A stretch of 64,000 nt of DNA from an uncultured Arachnia sp. (GTDB lineage: Bacteria > Actinomycetota > Actinomycetes > Propionibacteriales > Propionibacteriaceae), in contig CANLTJ010000001.1 in assembly GCA_947493995.1 (NCBI GenBank), forward strand, positions 477,796 through 541,795, read 5' to 3'. Positions 1-8,661 of the stretch are shown here, piece by piece (position 1 is the stretch's first letter; each line of letters begins with the position of its first letter). The position numbers and the translations under genes were made by a program. A model generated the notes under the pieces. It was not told the origin of the DNA. It saw nothing but the letters and a program-made list of their open reading frames with translations, and did not search any database.

Positions 1-1063
1 CGCGCAACAGTTCCATGAAGTGGCGCGCGCCATGGGGCCACCAGATGTGGAGGTCCTTGGTGAGGAAGCTGGCCGTTACCATCCGCACCCTGTTGTGCAT
101 CCATCCGATGCTGGCAAGCTGCCGCATGCCGGCGTCCACGAAGGGGAAGCCGGTGCGCCCCTGTTTCCACGCATCGAACTGCGCGGCCACGTCCTGGTCA
201 TTGATCGGATCCTCATACGGGATGTCCTTGAGAGCGGGCTTCAGGTCCTCCCACTCGGATTCCGGGTTGTGCCAGAGCACGTCGGCGTAGAACTCCCGCC
301 ACGCCAGCTCGGTGACGAAGCGCTTGTGCCCCGGATGGCGTTCATCCAGGTCCGCGAGCAGCGTGCGCGGGTGGATGGTGCCGTACTTCAGATGCATGGA
401 CATCAGCGAGGTGTTGTCGACGCCCGGGAAGTCGCGTTTCTTGTCGTAGGAGTCGATGACGTCGAGGAAGTCCTCCCAGCGCCCAGTGGCGGCGTCCTCC
501 CCCACCTCGGGAAGGTCCATGTCCACCTCCGGCGGCTCCGGAACTTCCAGACTCTCGATGCCGCCTGCGAAAGAGAGCCCCTTCGGCACGACGGCAGGCG
601 TCGGCCAGCCGTGCTCACGCCAAGCCTTGGAGAAAGGGGTGAAGACTTGGAAGGGTTTGCCCGACTGGTTGAGGATGGTGCCGGGGGTCACCGCATACGG
701 GCTGCCCGTCGCAACGAGTTCCACGTCGTCGCCCAGAGCGTTGCGAACCCGCTGATCGCGAATCCTGCCCCAGGGCTGGGACTCCGCTGAGATGTGGATC
801 GTGTCAGTCCCGACCTCGGCTGCCAGGTCCGGCAACACCTCCTCCGCCCTACCCCTGCGAATGACAATGCGGCCGTCGTAGGACTCCTGGGCGGAGTGCA
901 GGGCTTTGAGCAGGCAGTTCGTACGGACGCTGGACTCCGAGAGCAGACGATCATCCAGCACGAAGACCGGCAGCACCTCCCCCTGTTCTGCGGCGACCCC
1001 GAGGGCCGGAAGATCGTTCAGACGCAGATCCCGGCGAAGCCAGAGAATGGAGGTGGGTGACAT
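1..1063 (-). CDS. phr: Deoxyribodipyrimidine photolyase, 3' end cut by window edge
   Basis: This flavoenzyme repairs UV-induced cyclobutane pyrimidine dimers using light. The gene reads leftward and leaves the window with 354 codons visible. The ATG at 1063 is followed directly by the photolyase/cryptochrome N-terminus ILWLRRDLRLND, the start of the Rossmann antenna-chromophore domain. The helical FAD domain is recognisable near the edge by FPFVDAGMRQL, GWMHNRVRM and LTKDLHIWW, which fit class I CPD photolyases or cryptochromes. The divergent neighbour is coaA, 75 bases away. A cryptochrome rather than a repair enzyme cannot be excluded without the C-terminus. Confidence 0.93.
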   Translation of the reverse strand, partial: MSPTSILWLRRDLRLNDLPALGVAAEQGEVLPVFVLDDRLLSESSVRTNCLLKALHSAQESYDGRIVIRRGRAEEVLPDLAAEVGTDTIHISAESQPWGRIRDQRVRNALGDDVELVATGSPYAVTPGTILNQSGKPFQVFTPFSKAWREHGWPTPAVVPKGLSFAGGIESLEVPEPPEVDMDLPEVGEDAATGRWEDFLDVIDSYDKKRDFPGVDNTSLMSMHLKYGTIHPRTLLADLDERHPGHKRFVTELAWREFYADVLWHNPESEWEDLKPALKDIPYEDPINDQDVAAQFDAWKQGRTGFPFVDAGMRQLASIGWMHNRVRMVTASFLTKDLHIWWPHGARHFMELLR

Positions 1064-1138
1064 GGGAAAACGCTAGCGCACCATCTGGACACCGGCGCTC
1101 AGTCGTGCCCGGGTTGTCCCTCCTGAAGGCTTGTTGGC

Positions 1139-2104
1139 ATGCTGGGTGCACTCGATCGAGATGAGATGACTGTGGCCAGACCTTTTGTGGTGCTGCGGCG
1201 CGGCGCGTGGTCGTCGTTGGCCGACACCACGCAGATCGACGTCGACGAAGCAACCCTCGCTCGCCTGCGGGGTCTGGGGGATCCCACGTCCCAGGAGGAC
1301 GTCGCCGAGATCTATCGCCCGCTGACACAGCTCCTCCACCTCTACATGGCCAACGCCTGGCAGTTGCGGGAGCAGAGCAACGACTTCCTGCGCCTGAAGG
1401 TGCGTCCCACTCCCTTCGTCATCGGCGTTGCCGGGTCCGTGGCCGTCGGGAAGTCGACCACTTCGCGGCTGCTCCAGGAGCTGCTGCGGCGGGCCCCCGG
1501 ATCCCCACGCGTGGATCTGGTGACCACGGATGGGTTCCTCCATCCGAACGCCGAGCTGGAACGACGGGGGCTGCAACAACGCAAGGGCTATCCCGAGTCC
1601 TATCGACGTCGCGACCTGCTCCAGTTCGTCGTCGACGTGAAGTCGGGGGTGCCGCGCGTGGAGGTGCCGGTGTACAGCCACCTGATCTACGACATCGATC
1701 CGACGCAGACGATCGTGGTGGAATCACCGGACATCTTGATCGTCGAGGGGTTGAACGTTCTCCAGCCGGCCCGGATCGAGCCCGACGGCACATCGGGTCC
1801 CGCCGTCAGCGACTTCTTCGACTTCTCCGTGTTCGTCGACGCCGACGAGGTTGACATCAGGCGGTGGTTCCTGGAGAGGTTCACGGCCCTTCGCGACACT
1901 GCGTTCCAGGATGAGCGCAGCTACTTCAAGCAGTTCACGACGTTGAGCGATCAGGAAGCCCTTAGTTTCGCGTCCGAGGTGTGGGACGGGATCAACGGCC
2001 CGAACCTACGTTTCAACATCGCGCCGACGCGGGATCGCGCAACTGCGATCCTGCGCAAGGGAACGGACCACAGCATCGAAACCATCGCCATCCGCAAGGT
2101 CTGA
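1139..2104 (+). CDS. coaA: Type I pantothenate kinase
   Basis: It phosphorylates pantothenate with ATP, the first and controlling step of coenzyme A synthesis, in the cytoplasm. The protein has 321 residues, close to the usual 310-320 for the bacterial type I (CoaA) family. A P-loop GVAGSVAVGKSTTSR lies at about residues 96-110, and the family-typical DGFLHPN, YPESYRR and YSHLIYDI segments follow. The ATG at 1139 has a GAAGG ribosome-binding site 9 bases upstream. An internal in-frame ATG at 1166 (MTVARPFVV) fits mycobacterial homologues equally well. It probably has its own promoter in the short gap to the divergent photolyase gene. Confidence 0.95.
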   Translation: MLGALDRDEMTVARPFVVLRRGAWSSLADTTQIDVDEATLARLRGLGDPTSQEDVAEIYRPLTQLLHLYMANAWQLREQSNDFLRLKVRPTPFVIGVAGSVAVGKSTTSRLLQELLRRAPGSPRVDLVTTDGFLHPNAELERRGLQQRKGYPESYRRRDLLQFVVDVKSGVPRVEVPVYSHLIYDIDPTQTIVVESPDILIVEGLNVLQPARIEPDGTSGPAVSDFFDFSVFVDADEVDIRRWFLERFTALRDTAFQDERSYFKQFTTLSDQEALSFASEVWDGINGPNLRFNIAPTRDRATAILRKGTDHSIETIAIRKV

Positions 2105-2476
2105 CAGGACCGCCACCACATCCACTCTCCGCACCTAGATATTCGGGAAGCGCCGATCAATGGTGTTCTCGGCGAGGGAGTGCCTGCGGGATGAGATGGG
2201 GTCACTACGAACACGACTTTCTCGACTGAGGCATGGCTCAGGGGGGCGTGTTGTGCACGGTGTCCACTCTTTGGCGATTACGTCTCGCACCTGAGTCTGT
2301 CTGGCTGTTTTCTCAGTCGATCGCCGGGAGCGGGACGTCGATACTCCCCTTGTGTGCGCAAGCGTCGAGCAAAATGAACACTTTGAACATCCATCCTGAG
2401 AGAAACCTTGTGTTTCCTCAGGCAGAAAGGTTAGTGTCTGTCTGCACGCACACCACCACCCAAAGGTTCTTGACTG
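2105..2476 (+). other. Gene-free gap with repeat fragment and 5' leader hairpin
   Basis: No convincing gene lies in these 372 bases. The left part (2145-2207) is a truncated copy of the 167-bp dispersed repeat described at 46154. The right part is the leader of the NlpC/P60 gene. It holds an 11-bp hairpin with one bulged base at 2395-2422 (CCTGAG/CTCAGG plus GAAAC/GTTTC, loop CTTGT). No poly-T follows the hairpin, so a leader structure is more likely than a terminator. I do not see ydaO (c-di-AMP riboswitch) core motifs. Confidence 0.5.
2145..2207 (+). repeat. Truncated left end of 167-bp TAGGGAA repeat
   Basis: The first 60 or so bases match the left end of the complete element at 46154-46320, including GGGAAGCG, GATCAATG, TGTTCTCG and GGGATGAGATGG. 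The other half and its terminal inverted repeat are absent. The fragment starts about 40 bases after the coaA stop codon. Confidence 0.7.
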
Positions 2477-3358
2477 ATGAAGCGCATCCTGCATCTCCTG
2501 CTGGCCACTCTGCTCGGCTCCACACTCGGGCTGATCCCCTTGACAGCACAGGCGAACTCCGGGTCCTCGGACTCCAGGGTCTACACCCAGCCCGGTGACC
2601 ACCTCGTGAACGGTCGGTACTGGAAGACCTCGTGCGAGAAGTACTCCTCCTCCGTGGTGCGCTGCACCACCGACATCTGGGGTGAGAAGCGGACCGCTGC
2701 CGGCGTCAAGTACAACGGTTGGGTGTTCAACACACTCACCTACCTGCCCTCATCCCGGGCCAGCTGGTCCAAGAATCCCCTTGCGAGGAACGGATCCTGG
2801 ACCGCTTCCGATGGTCGCAGATGGAAGACCGAGTGTGACACCGCCGCCACGGGCCGAAACGGCTGCCGCTCCTACACACTGACCGGGGGCAAGTGGGTCG
2901 TCAACAACATCGTGCAGTTCAGCACCTCTGGCATTCGCGCCGTCAGGAGCATCCCTGCGGCCGCCCCACCCCTGAAGGGTGTGCCCAAGGAGCAGGCGCC
3001 CCCGAAGCAGACAGCAGCCAAGAAAGCCGTCGCGGCAGCACTCAGCAAGGTGGGTAGCCGCTATGTCTACGCCACCTCCGGCCCCAATTCCTTCGACTGC
3101 TCCGGTCTCACGAGCTACGCCTACCGCCAGGCAGGCATCACACTGCCACGGAGCTCACGCACCCAGTTCTCCAGCGGGAGCAGGGTTTCCAAGAGCAACC
3201 TGCAGCCAGGTGATCTGGTCTTCTACTACAGCCCCATCAGCCACGTGGGCATCTACATCGGCAACGGCAAGATCGTTCACGCCGCCAACCCCCGCACCGG
3301 TGTGAACACCACGACGCTGGATTCCATGCCATTCGCTGGAGCAGTCCGCGTCTCCTGA
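2477..3358 (+). CDS. Secreted NlpC/P60 cell-wall hydrolase with N-terminal 4-Cys domain
   Basis: This is a probable peptidoglycan endopeptidase exported to the wall. Residues 1-26 form a signal peptide ending AQA. Residues about 35-150 form a Cys/Trp-rich domain (KTSCEKYS, LTYLPSSR, WKTECDTA, GCRSY, NNIVQFS). The same domain forms the C-terminus of the two B12-riboswitch-linked proteins at 18207 and 19716. A Pro/Lys linker leads to an NlpC/P60 domain at about 185-293. Its likely catalytic triad is Cys208 (FDCSGL), His256 (SHVGIYIG) and His268 (HAANP). The ATG at 2477 has AAAGG 10 bases upstream. The shared domain may bind wall polymer; that is inference. Confidence 0.9.
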   Translation: MKRILHLLLATLLGSTLGLIPLTAQANSGSSDSRVYTQPGDHLVNGRYWKTSCEKYSSSVVRCTTDIWGEKRTAAGVKYNGWVFNTLTYLPSSRASWSKNPLARNGSWTASDGRRWKTECDTAATGRNGCRSYTLTGGKWVVNNIVQFSTSGIRAVRSIPAAAPPLKGVPKEQAPPKQTAAKKAVAAALSKVGSRYVYATSGPNSFDCSGLTSYAYRQAGITLPRSSRTQFSSGSRVSKSNLQPGDLVFYYSPISHVGIYIGNGKIVHAANPRTGVNTTTLDSMPFAGAVRVS

Positions 3359-3371
3359 CCCCCAGCATCCG

Positions 3372-3416
3372 ACCCCCGGTTCGCAGGTTTCCTCCCAGCT
3401 TGCGGCCGGGGGTTTG
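3372..3416 (+). terminator. Probable bidirectional terminator between nlpC and glmM
   Basis: CCCCCGG at 3373 pairs with CCGGGGG at 3406, and TCGCA can pair imperfectly with TTGCG inside it. A TTT run follows on the plus strand. It sits between two convergent genes. Confidence 0.45.
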
Positions 3417-3465
3417 GTGTGTCGCGGGCCAAACCTTTGTGCTCGGAGATCCGGCGAAAGCGCAC

Positions 3466-4818
3466 TCACCGAGCGAGTCGGGACCGCACCTTGTCCGCAA
3501 GCCGATGCGCCAATTCGTCGGCCTTCTCCATCGTCGGAGCCTCCACCATCACTCGCACAACGGGCTCTGTACCCGACGGACGAAGCACGACGCGTCCCGT
3601 CTCCCCCAACTCATGGTTGGCGTCGGAGACGGCGCTGTTGATTTCAGGATCGATACCGGCGCGAAGCTTGTCCACATCGGAGACGTTGATAACCACCTGC
3701 GGTAGGCGGGTCATCACCGAGGCCAGTTCCTGCAACGTCTTTCCGGTCTGCACAACCCGCTTGGCGAGGTGCAGTCCTGTCAGCACGCCGTCGCCCGTGG
3801 TGGCGAACTCGCTCATGATGACGTGGCCGGACTGTTCCCCACCCAGACTGAAGCCGTTCGCATTCATGGACTCCAGAACGTAGCGGTCGCCCACCTTCGT
3901 CTGGTCCACGCGGATGTCATGAGCCTTCATCGCCTGCACAAAGCCGAGGTTGCTCATAACGGTGGCAACAACGGTATTGGAGGCCAGACGGTGGTCCTCC
4001 TGCAGCGCAAGGGCGAGGATGGCGAGGACCTGATCACCGTCGACGATGTTGCCCTCGTGGTCCACGGCCAGGCAGCGATCCGCGTCGCCGTCGAATGCCA
4101 GACCCAGATCGGCATGGGAGGACACGACAACGCGCTGCAACGTTTCTGGGTGGGTTGAACCGGAACCGACGTTGATGTTGGTGCCGTCAGGGTCCGCGAA
4201 GATGGCGGTGACCGCTGCCCCCGCGTCCTCAAAGGCACGAATGGCGGTCTGGTAGCTGGCGCCGTTGGCGCAGTCGAGCACAACGGTCAGGCCGCTCAAC
4301 GGCTTCTTCCGACGCAACGACTTCACGAGGTGGGTCACGTACGAATCCACGGCGTGGGGTTCGGAGATGATGCGGCCCACCTTGTCCCCGATGGGCCGCT
4401 GCCAGCTCTCTCCCAGGTGTTGCTCGATGGCGTCCTCGAGGTCGTCACTGAGCTTCACCCCGCCGCGGGAGAAGAACTTGATCCCGTTGTCCGGCATGTC
4501 GTTGTGGGAGGCGGAGATCATCACCCCCAGGTCGGTGCGGTACTCGTTCACCAAGTAGGCGGCGGCAGGGGTGGGGAGGACGCCCACGCGCATGACGTCG
4601 ACGCCCGCACTTGCCAGGCCGGCACAGACCGCGGCTTCGATGAACTCACCGGAGGCTCGGGGGTCCCGCGCCACCAGCGCCGTCGGCTGCCGTCGTCCGA
4701 AGACACCAGCCTCGCCGAGGACGTGTGCGGCGGCAACCGCCAAGTCCAGCGCTAGTTCCGCCGTCAGATCCACGTTTGCGACGCCACGGACGCCGTCTGT
4801 ACCGAATAGTCGAGCCAC
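3466..4818 (-). CDS. glmM: Phosphoglucosamine mutase
   Basis: It converts glucosamine-6-phosphate to glucosamine-1-phosphate for UDP-GlcNAc and hence peptidoglycan synthesis. At 450 residues it has the normal family length. The start [12 protein letters not shown] is typical. The active-site serine loop ISASHND (Ser104 is the likely phosphoserine), the metal-binding DGDADR and the phosphate-binding RPSGTEP near the C-terminus are all intact. In many actinobacteria glmM directly follows rplM-rpsI. Here it has the same orientation as rpsI but is separated from it by about 22 kb of accessory genes. Confidence 0.97.
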   Translation of the reverse strand: MARLFGTDGVRGVANVDLTAELALDLAVAAAHVLGEAGVFGRRQPTALVARDPRASGEFIEAAVCAGLASAGVDVMRVGVLPTPAAAYLVNEYRTDLGVMISASHNDMPDNGIKFFSRGGVKLSDDLEDAIEQHLGESWQRPIGDKVGRIISEPHAVDSYVTHLVKSLRRKKPLSGLTVVLDCANGASYQTAIRAFEDAGAAVTAIFADPDGTNINVGSGSTHPETLQRVVVSSHADLGLAFDGDADRCLAVDHEGNIVDGDQVLAILALALQEDHRLASNTVVATVMSNLGFVQAMKAHDIRVDQTKVGDRYVLESMNANGFSLGGEQSGHVIMSEFATTGDGVLTGLHLAKRVVQTGKTLQELASVMTRLPQVVINVSDVDKLRAGIDPEINSAVSDANHELGETGRVVLRPSGTEPVVRVMVEAPTMEKADELAHRLADKVRSRLAR

Positions 4819-4873
4819 CCGCTCACCCTAGCCGGAACTGCGCAAAATCCTTGATCGCTTCGCCGTCATCTGG

Positions 4874-6181
4874 TCAAGAGGTCTGGGCGTCCCCCGCTGC
4901 GCTCGCGTCTCCGGTCCAGGCCCCGTCATCGATGCGGAGGGTCAATCCTCGCAGCATGTAGCCAGAAATTAGCTCGTCCCATCCCATCGTCGGTTCGCTG
5001 ACGATGGTGACGTTTTGGGCCAGGAGCCTGGTGAGCAGTGCGTCGGATTCGGAGATGGCCAGATGCTGACCAGGGCATTTGTGCGCACCATCGCCAAAAC
5101 TGAGGACGGTCTCGTTGACACCCCTCGGGAGTTCCCGTCCGGGACAGAGGTTCAGTGGCTCCTCTCCCACGGCTTCCGGGTCCGCGTTCGCGTGTCTGAT
5201 GTAGAGGTCGATGAGGTCGCCCGCGCCGATGGTCCAGGACTTGTCGCCGTCGGTGATCTCGATGTCATCCTGCGTCCGACGGTAGATGTGACCGACGACG
5301 GGTTCGAGGCGGATGATCTCGTGCAGGATCGCATGGCGTTCCTTCTCGCCCGCTACGAGGTAGCGCGCCCGGAGGGCGTCGTTCTTCAGCAGGTGCCAGG
5401 CGGCCATGCAGATGTACTCGCGCGTGGTGACCATGCCGGCCGTGCCATAGGTGCTGGCCTCAACGAGGATGTCCATGTTGCCGTAACCCTCGCTGATGAG
5501 GTGGCTGATGACGTCGTCCTGCGGGTTCTTCCGCCGGGCTCGGATGGCGGGCCGGACGTCGGCGAACCAGAACCTGGCCACTGGCCACAGCCCATTGAGG
5601 GCCGCTTGGATCCATTGCCTGTTGGTGCGGCCGAGGTCCTTGCGCGTGATGTCGAAGGAGGGCTGGTTGAAGAACCGCACCAGCCGTCGCGCCATGGGCT
5701 TCACCTTGGAATTGGTCAGACCCACCACTTCAGCGGTCACCTCGACGGTGAAGTACAGGCTGAGTTCGTCGAGCTCGAAGCTGTGGTGCTTCCTAGCATC
5801 CGCGACCACAGTCTCGGCCGCCGAGTCCATGAGTTCCTGGTATCGGGTGGCCACGATCTTCGGGGCGAAGAATCGCGCCACCTTGGATCGCTGCTCGTCG
5901 TGGAGTGGGCCGTCGGAGAAGAGGATCGGGTGGCTCTTCAGGAATCCCTGCGGGATGGCCTCAGCGGTGAATCCTGCCTGCGTGGTGGCGTGCCGGGCAC
6001 GCAGCACTTGGCGCGCGGCCTCCAGGGAGCGGATTCGCCACAGGTTGCCGTCCTTCTCGACGCGCGGCTCATCCGCCTCGCCGGGCCTTTTCGACCACCG
6101 CACATCAGTGATGATCTTCACCTCTCTCCACTGCTGGACAACGCTGCTCCCGAGGCTAGTCGCACGCATCCCTGCTCGCAC
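4874..6181 (-). CDS. Cytochrome P450
   Basis: This is a haem-thiolate monooxygenase of unknown substrate. The haem-binding loop FGDGAHKCPGQHLA matches FxxGxHxCxG, with Cys369 (counted from 6181) as axial ligand. The K-helix ExxR is present in HEIIRLEP, and the I-helix oxygen-activation region reads GTAGMVTTRE. The soluble 435-residue length is normal. The N-terminus is uncertain: the ATGs at 6181 and 6169 precede a GTG (VKIITDVRW) that has GGAGAG just upstream. No ferredoxin or reductase gene is adjacent, so electrons must come from elsewhere. Confidence 0.92.
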   Translation of the reverse strand: MRAGMRATSLGSSVVQQWREVKIITDVRWSKRPGEADEPRVEKDGNLWRIRSLEAARQVLRARHATTQAGFTAEAIPQGFLKSHPILFSDGPLHDEQRSKVARFFAPKIVATRYQELMDSAAETVVADARKHHSFELDELSLYFTVEVTAEVVGLTNSKVKPMARRLVRFFNQPSFDITRKDLGRTNRQWIQAALNGLWPVARFWFADVRPAIRARRKNPQDDVISHLISEGYGNMDILVEASTYGTAGMVTTREYICMAAWHLLKNDALRARYLVAGEKERHAILHEIIRLEPVVGHIYRRTQDDIEITDGDKSWTIGAGDLIDLYIRHANADPEAVGEEPLNLCPGRELPRGVNETVLSFGDGAHKCPGQHLAISESDALLTRLLAQNVTIVSEPTMGWDELISGYMLRGLTLRIDDGAWTGDASAAGDAQTS

Positions 6182-6272
6182 CGCGGTCGCCGTCTCGGAT
6201 GCCCGATTCTCGTTCGGACGTCGGCTGGAGCTATCCGCTCACGTTTCCTCACCACCTCCAGTCTACTGCGGG

Positions 6273-6284
6273 TATACTTACGCC
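6273..6284 (+). promoter_or_regulatory. -10 box of leaderless toxin-antitoxin promoter
   Basis: TATACT at 6273-6278 ends six bases before the antitoxin ATG at 6285, where transcription would begin. No Shine-Dalgarno sequence can fit, so the transcript is probably leaderless, which is common in actinobacteria. No good -35 hexamer is visible. Confidence 0.5.
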
Positions 6285-6521
6285 ATGACGGATACAACAA
6301 CGGTCAAGGTGCAGAAGTCCACCCGGGATCGTTTGCTTGAACTCGGAACCGCACGAAGACAGAGCGCCGATCAAGTGATCCAGGACGCCCTCGAAGCGAT
6401 GCGACGTGATGAGCGGCGCCTCCTCGCCGCTGAAGAAGCGCGGGCCCTCAGGGATGATCCCGTTGACCGAGCGGCAATACGTGAAATTCAGAAGGACATG
6501 GCGGCCCTTCGTGAGGGGTGA
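6285..6521 (+). CDS. Ribbon-helix-helix-like antitoxin (MazE/PemI type)
   Basis: A 78-residue protein whose start TTTVKVQKSTRDRLLEL resembles the beta strand and first helix of ribbon-helix-helix antitoxins. It is followed by a charged helical tail rich in Arg, Glu and Asp (about residues 36-78) of the kind that wraps the toxin. It is expected to neutralise the downstream MazF/PemK-like protein and repress their shared promoter. Its stop codon overlaps the toxin's GTG start by 11 bases, so the two are translationally coupled. The assignment rests on the neighbour and the N-terminal pattern. Confidence 0.72.
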   Translation: MTDTTTVKVQKSTRDRLLELGTARRQSADQVIQDALEAMRRDERRLLAAEEARALRDDPVDRAAIREIQKDMAALREG

Positions 6522-6816
6522 GGTCTACCGGCTCACGGCGAAAGGCTCCGGCCATGCACAACGAGGGCCGCGATATGCCGTCGTGCTGCAGCCTGACTGG
6601 TTGACACTCAGCACATGGATCGTCGCCTTCACCAGCACTTCGGCACGTCCCGCAATTTTTCGGCCGCCAGTCACAGTTGGCGGGCGGGAAACTCTCGTGA
6701 TGTGCGACCAGCTCGCCACCGTGGACCTGAATCGGCTCAGCGAACCGGTGGGCTTCTTGGGCGTTGAGGAGATGCGACAGGTCGACGAAGCCCTGTCGCT
6801 GGTCCTCGATCTCTGA
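6511..6816 (+). CDS. MazF/PemK-family endoribonuclease toxin
   Basis: A 101-residue PemK/MazF-like toxin, expected to cleave mRNA and stop translation when unbound. The start VRGEVYRL, then GPRYAVVLQ (the conserved RPxxVVQ-type strand), AFTSTS, VMCDQLATVD and the C-terminal helix EMRQVDEALSLVLDL follow the fold of the family. I chose the GTG at 6511 because it overlaps the antitoxin stop and gives the usual family N-terminus. A longer in-frame reading from 6406 would sit entirely inside the antitoxin gene. It could act as type II TA with its partner only. Confidence 0.85.
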   Translation: MRGEVYRLTAKGSGHAQRGPRYAVVLQPDWLTLSTWIVAFTSTSARPAIFRPPVTVGGRETLVMCDQLATVDLNRLSEPVGFLGVEEMRQVDEALSLVLDL

Positions 6817-6905
6817 GCCATCTCGTCAGAGGTTGGACTGCATCCGATGTCGCCCCGGGATCTGCCTCAGCCACTACGCAGTACTGGACTGGGGCCGGGC
6901 AGGGG

Positions 6906-6982
6906 GCCGCCCGACACGCCTCACTCACTGGCCACCGAGCCATATATTGTCTCGGCGGGCAGTGAATGCGGCGTGTCCGGTC
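6906..6982 (+). repeat. GGCGTGTCCGGTC dispersed repeat, copy 1
   Basis: A degenerate inverted pair (CCGACACGCC at the left, GGCGTGTCCGGTC at the right) encloses about 50 bases containing CATATA. The right half resembles the copies at 26691 and 58601. It lies in the gap after the toxin gene. Confidence 0.6.
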
Positions 6983-7095
6983 GAGTAACGGAGGGGGCGC
7001 AAGAGATCGGGGCGCCCCCGGTTCTGACTTCCCTTGACCTTCCCTGCGGCGAGTGTTCACGGTTGAGCCGACCGCTATGTGAGGTCTGGCCGCGT

Positions 7096-7225
7096 CGGGG
7101 TTATGCTGAGGGTGCCCGTGAACAGCGGGCGTGGTCCTTCACACGAGGGAAGCCGGTGGGAATCCGGCGCTGACCCGCAACCGCGATGCCGCCGACTTGT
7201 CGGCGGACGAGCCGGGATACCTCGA
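7096..7225 (+). promoter_or_regulatory. Cobalamin riboswitch 1
   Basis: The conserved core is clear: GGGAAGCCGGTGGGAATCCG at about 7147 is followed by the invariant GCTGACCCGCAACCG segment at 7169-7183, and a B12-box-like GAGCCGGGATACCTC ends near 7223. A preceding GTGCCCGTGAACAGCGGGCG hairpin fits the P3 arm. About 85 bases remain to the first start codon (7309). They include GCGCGATT/AGGTCGCGC pairing around 7261-7281 that could form the expression platform. Bound adenosylcobalamin is expected to switch the downstream genes off. Confidence 0.9.
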
Positions 7226-7308
7226 CGGACTTCGATGAGCCCCACGTCGTGGACTGCGTGGCGCGATTGCAGGTCGCGCTCCCAGACCGAGCAAGTAGAG
7301 AGCAGGCC

Positions 7309-8661
7309 GTGTTACACCCCCACCGCACGAAGCGCCTCGTGGCGATCCTGGCCATCGCCAGCATCGCCACGTCGGGAGTGCTCGCGTTGCCGAGCATCGC
7401 ACGCGCGGAGGGAGAGACTTGGCGGGAGGGTTGGTGCCGGCCGGGCGAAGGCCAGACCGTGGTCGTCGACTGGAGAGCCGTACCTGAAGCTCGTCCGGGA
7501 GAGACACCGCAGCTCATCCGCTGCATTCAACTGGATCGCGAGAATCCCGTCTACCCGTCCGAGGGAAAAGCTTTCCCACTGACGGCTCCTCTGGAATCGG
7601 CTGGCATTGCCTCCGAAGCGGATGTCATGGTGACATCCATCCATGGCATCTCACCTCCTACCGATGATTTTTCTTGGCATTGGGCCACTGGGGTGATCAC
7701 AGAGGGCGAGGACGAAGCACCGTGGCTGACGGACTGGGACCACAAGGACCTTTCAGTTGACACCTTCGTAGGCATCACCCTGACGGACACACCGAGCGAT
7801 CCCGCAGCATCGGTCCCGGTGGTGGTCCCACAGTTCGACCCTTCGGATTCACCACCCGACCCGGACCCGAATCCCGACCCACCCGCCGATCCCGACCCGG
7901 ACCCGGACCCCGAACCACCGGCCAATCCCGACCCGGACCCGAATCCCGAACCACCGGCCAATCCCGACCCGGACCCGGACCCCGAACTACCGGTCGATCC
8001 CGACCCGGAACCACCGGCCAATCCCGACCCCGACCCACCGGCCAATCCCAACCCGGAACCACCGGTTGATCCCGACCCCAACCCACCGGCCAATCCCGAC
8101 CCTGACCCACCGGCCGATCCCGACCCGCCCGCGAATCCTGCCCCACCCGCCAACCCGCCGCCCTCAGTTGTTTCCCCGTCGGACTCACCCTCCAACACGG
8201 CGACACCCAGTAACAGCCGCACAACCGCCTCGACGCAGCGTCCGTCACGGACTCAGCGTCCAACCCGTCCACCGCGGAGGACAACGCAACCACAGCGGCC
8301 GACGAATCGGCCTCGGCCGCCCATGAATCCGCCCGCTCCGCCGATGAACCCGCCCATGCCCCCGATGAACCCCCCGGTGCCGCCGATCGAGGACCTCCCT
8401 GAGCCCCCGGCAGGAGAACCCGGCGAGTTGCCCAACGGCACCGACGGCCAAGCCACGGCCGCTCCCAACCCCACCCCGTCGCGCATTTGGGGTCGTGAGG
8501 AAGCAATCCGGCAAAGTTCCGAGGCAGGGCGTTCAGAGACACCGGCGCCCTGGTCCCAGCTCGCCGCGGTCGCTGGCGCCGTGGTGGTCGTCGGTGGTCT
8601 CGGCACGGCTTTCGCCCGCGGACTCCACACTTCCACTCCGCCGGTGGTGGAGGAGGAGTGA
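7309..8661 (+). CDS. B12-regulated wall-spanning surface protein with Pro-Asp repeats
   Basis: The function is not established. A signal peptide (about residues 1-32, ending ARA) precedes a globular domain of about 150 residues (GQTVVVDWR, LIRCIQ, SWHWATGV) that may be a divergent DUF4430-like domain. About 105 residues of PDPDPEPPANPDPN-type repeats follow, then a Pro/Met-rich stretch (PPMNPPMPPMNPPVPP). A transmembrane segment (AAVAGAVVVVGGLGTAFA) and a short tail end the 450-residue chain. This design, a head on a long stiff stalk anchored in the membrane, suits reaching through a Gram-positive wall. GTG 7309 gives the signal peptide. Its stop overlaps the next start (GTGA). It is the first gene after cobalamin riboswitch 1. 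Confidence 0.8.
   Translation: MLHPHRTKRLVAILAIASIATSGVLALPSIARAEGETWREGWCRPGEGQTVVVDWRAVPEARPGETPQLIRCIQLDRENPVYPSEGKAFPLTAPLESAGIASEADVMVTSIHGISPPTDDFSWHWATGVITEGEDEAPWLTDWDHKDLSVDTFVGITLTDTPSDPAASVPVVVPQFDPSDSPPDPDPNPDPPADPDPDPDPEPPANPDPDPNPEPPANPDPDPDPELPVDPDPEPPANPDPDPPANPNPEPPVDPDPNPPANPDPDPPADPDPPANPAPPANPPPSVVSPSDSPSNTATPSNSRTTASTQRPSRTQRPTRPPRRTTQPQRPTNRPRPPMNPPAPPMNPPMPPMNPPVPPIEDLPEPPAGEPGELPNGTDGQATAAPNPTPSRIWGREEAIRQSSEAGRSETPAPWSQLAAVAGAVVVVGGLGTAFARGLHTSTPPVVEEE
7846..8155 (+). repeat. Pro-Asp coding repeat array
   Basis: In-frame short tandem repeats of CCCGACCCGGAC and CCACCGGCCAAT type encode PDPDPEPPANPDPNP-like units within the surface protein at 7309. The unit is imperfect and shifts between 6, 12 and 24 bases, so copy number may vary by slippage. 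Confidence 0.85.

Noticed and set aside
2240..2476. Possible c-di-AMP (ydaO) riboswitch before the NlpC/P60 gene, as often found in actinobacteria
   Set aside because: The conserved ydaO core segments are not visible; only a plain hairpin at 2395-2422 remains.
5015..6340. 441-codon plus-strand reading opposite the P450
   Set aside because: Antisense frame of a GC-rich gene with clear P450 motifs on the other strand.
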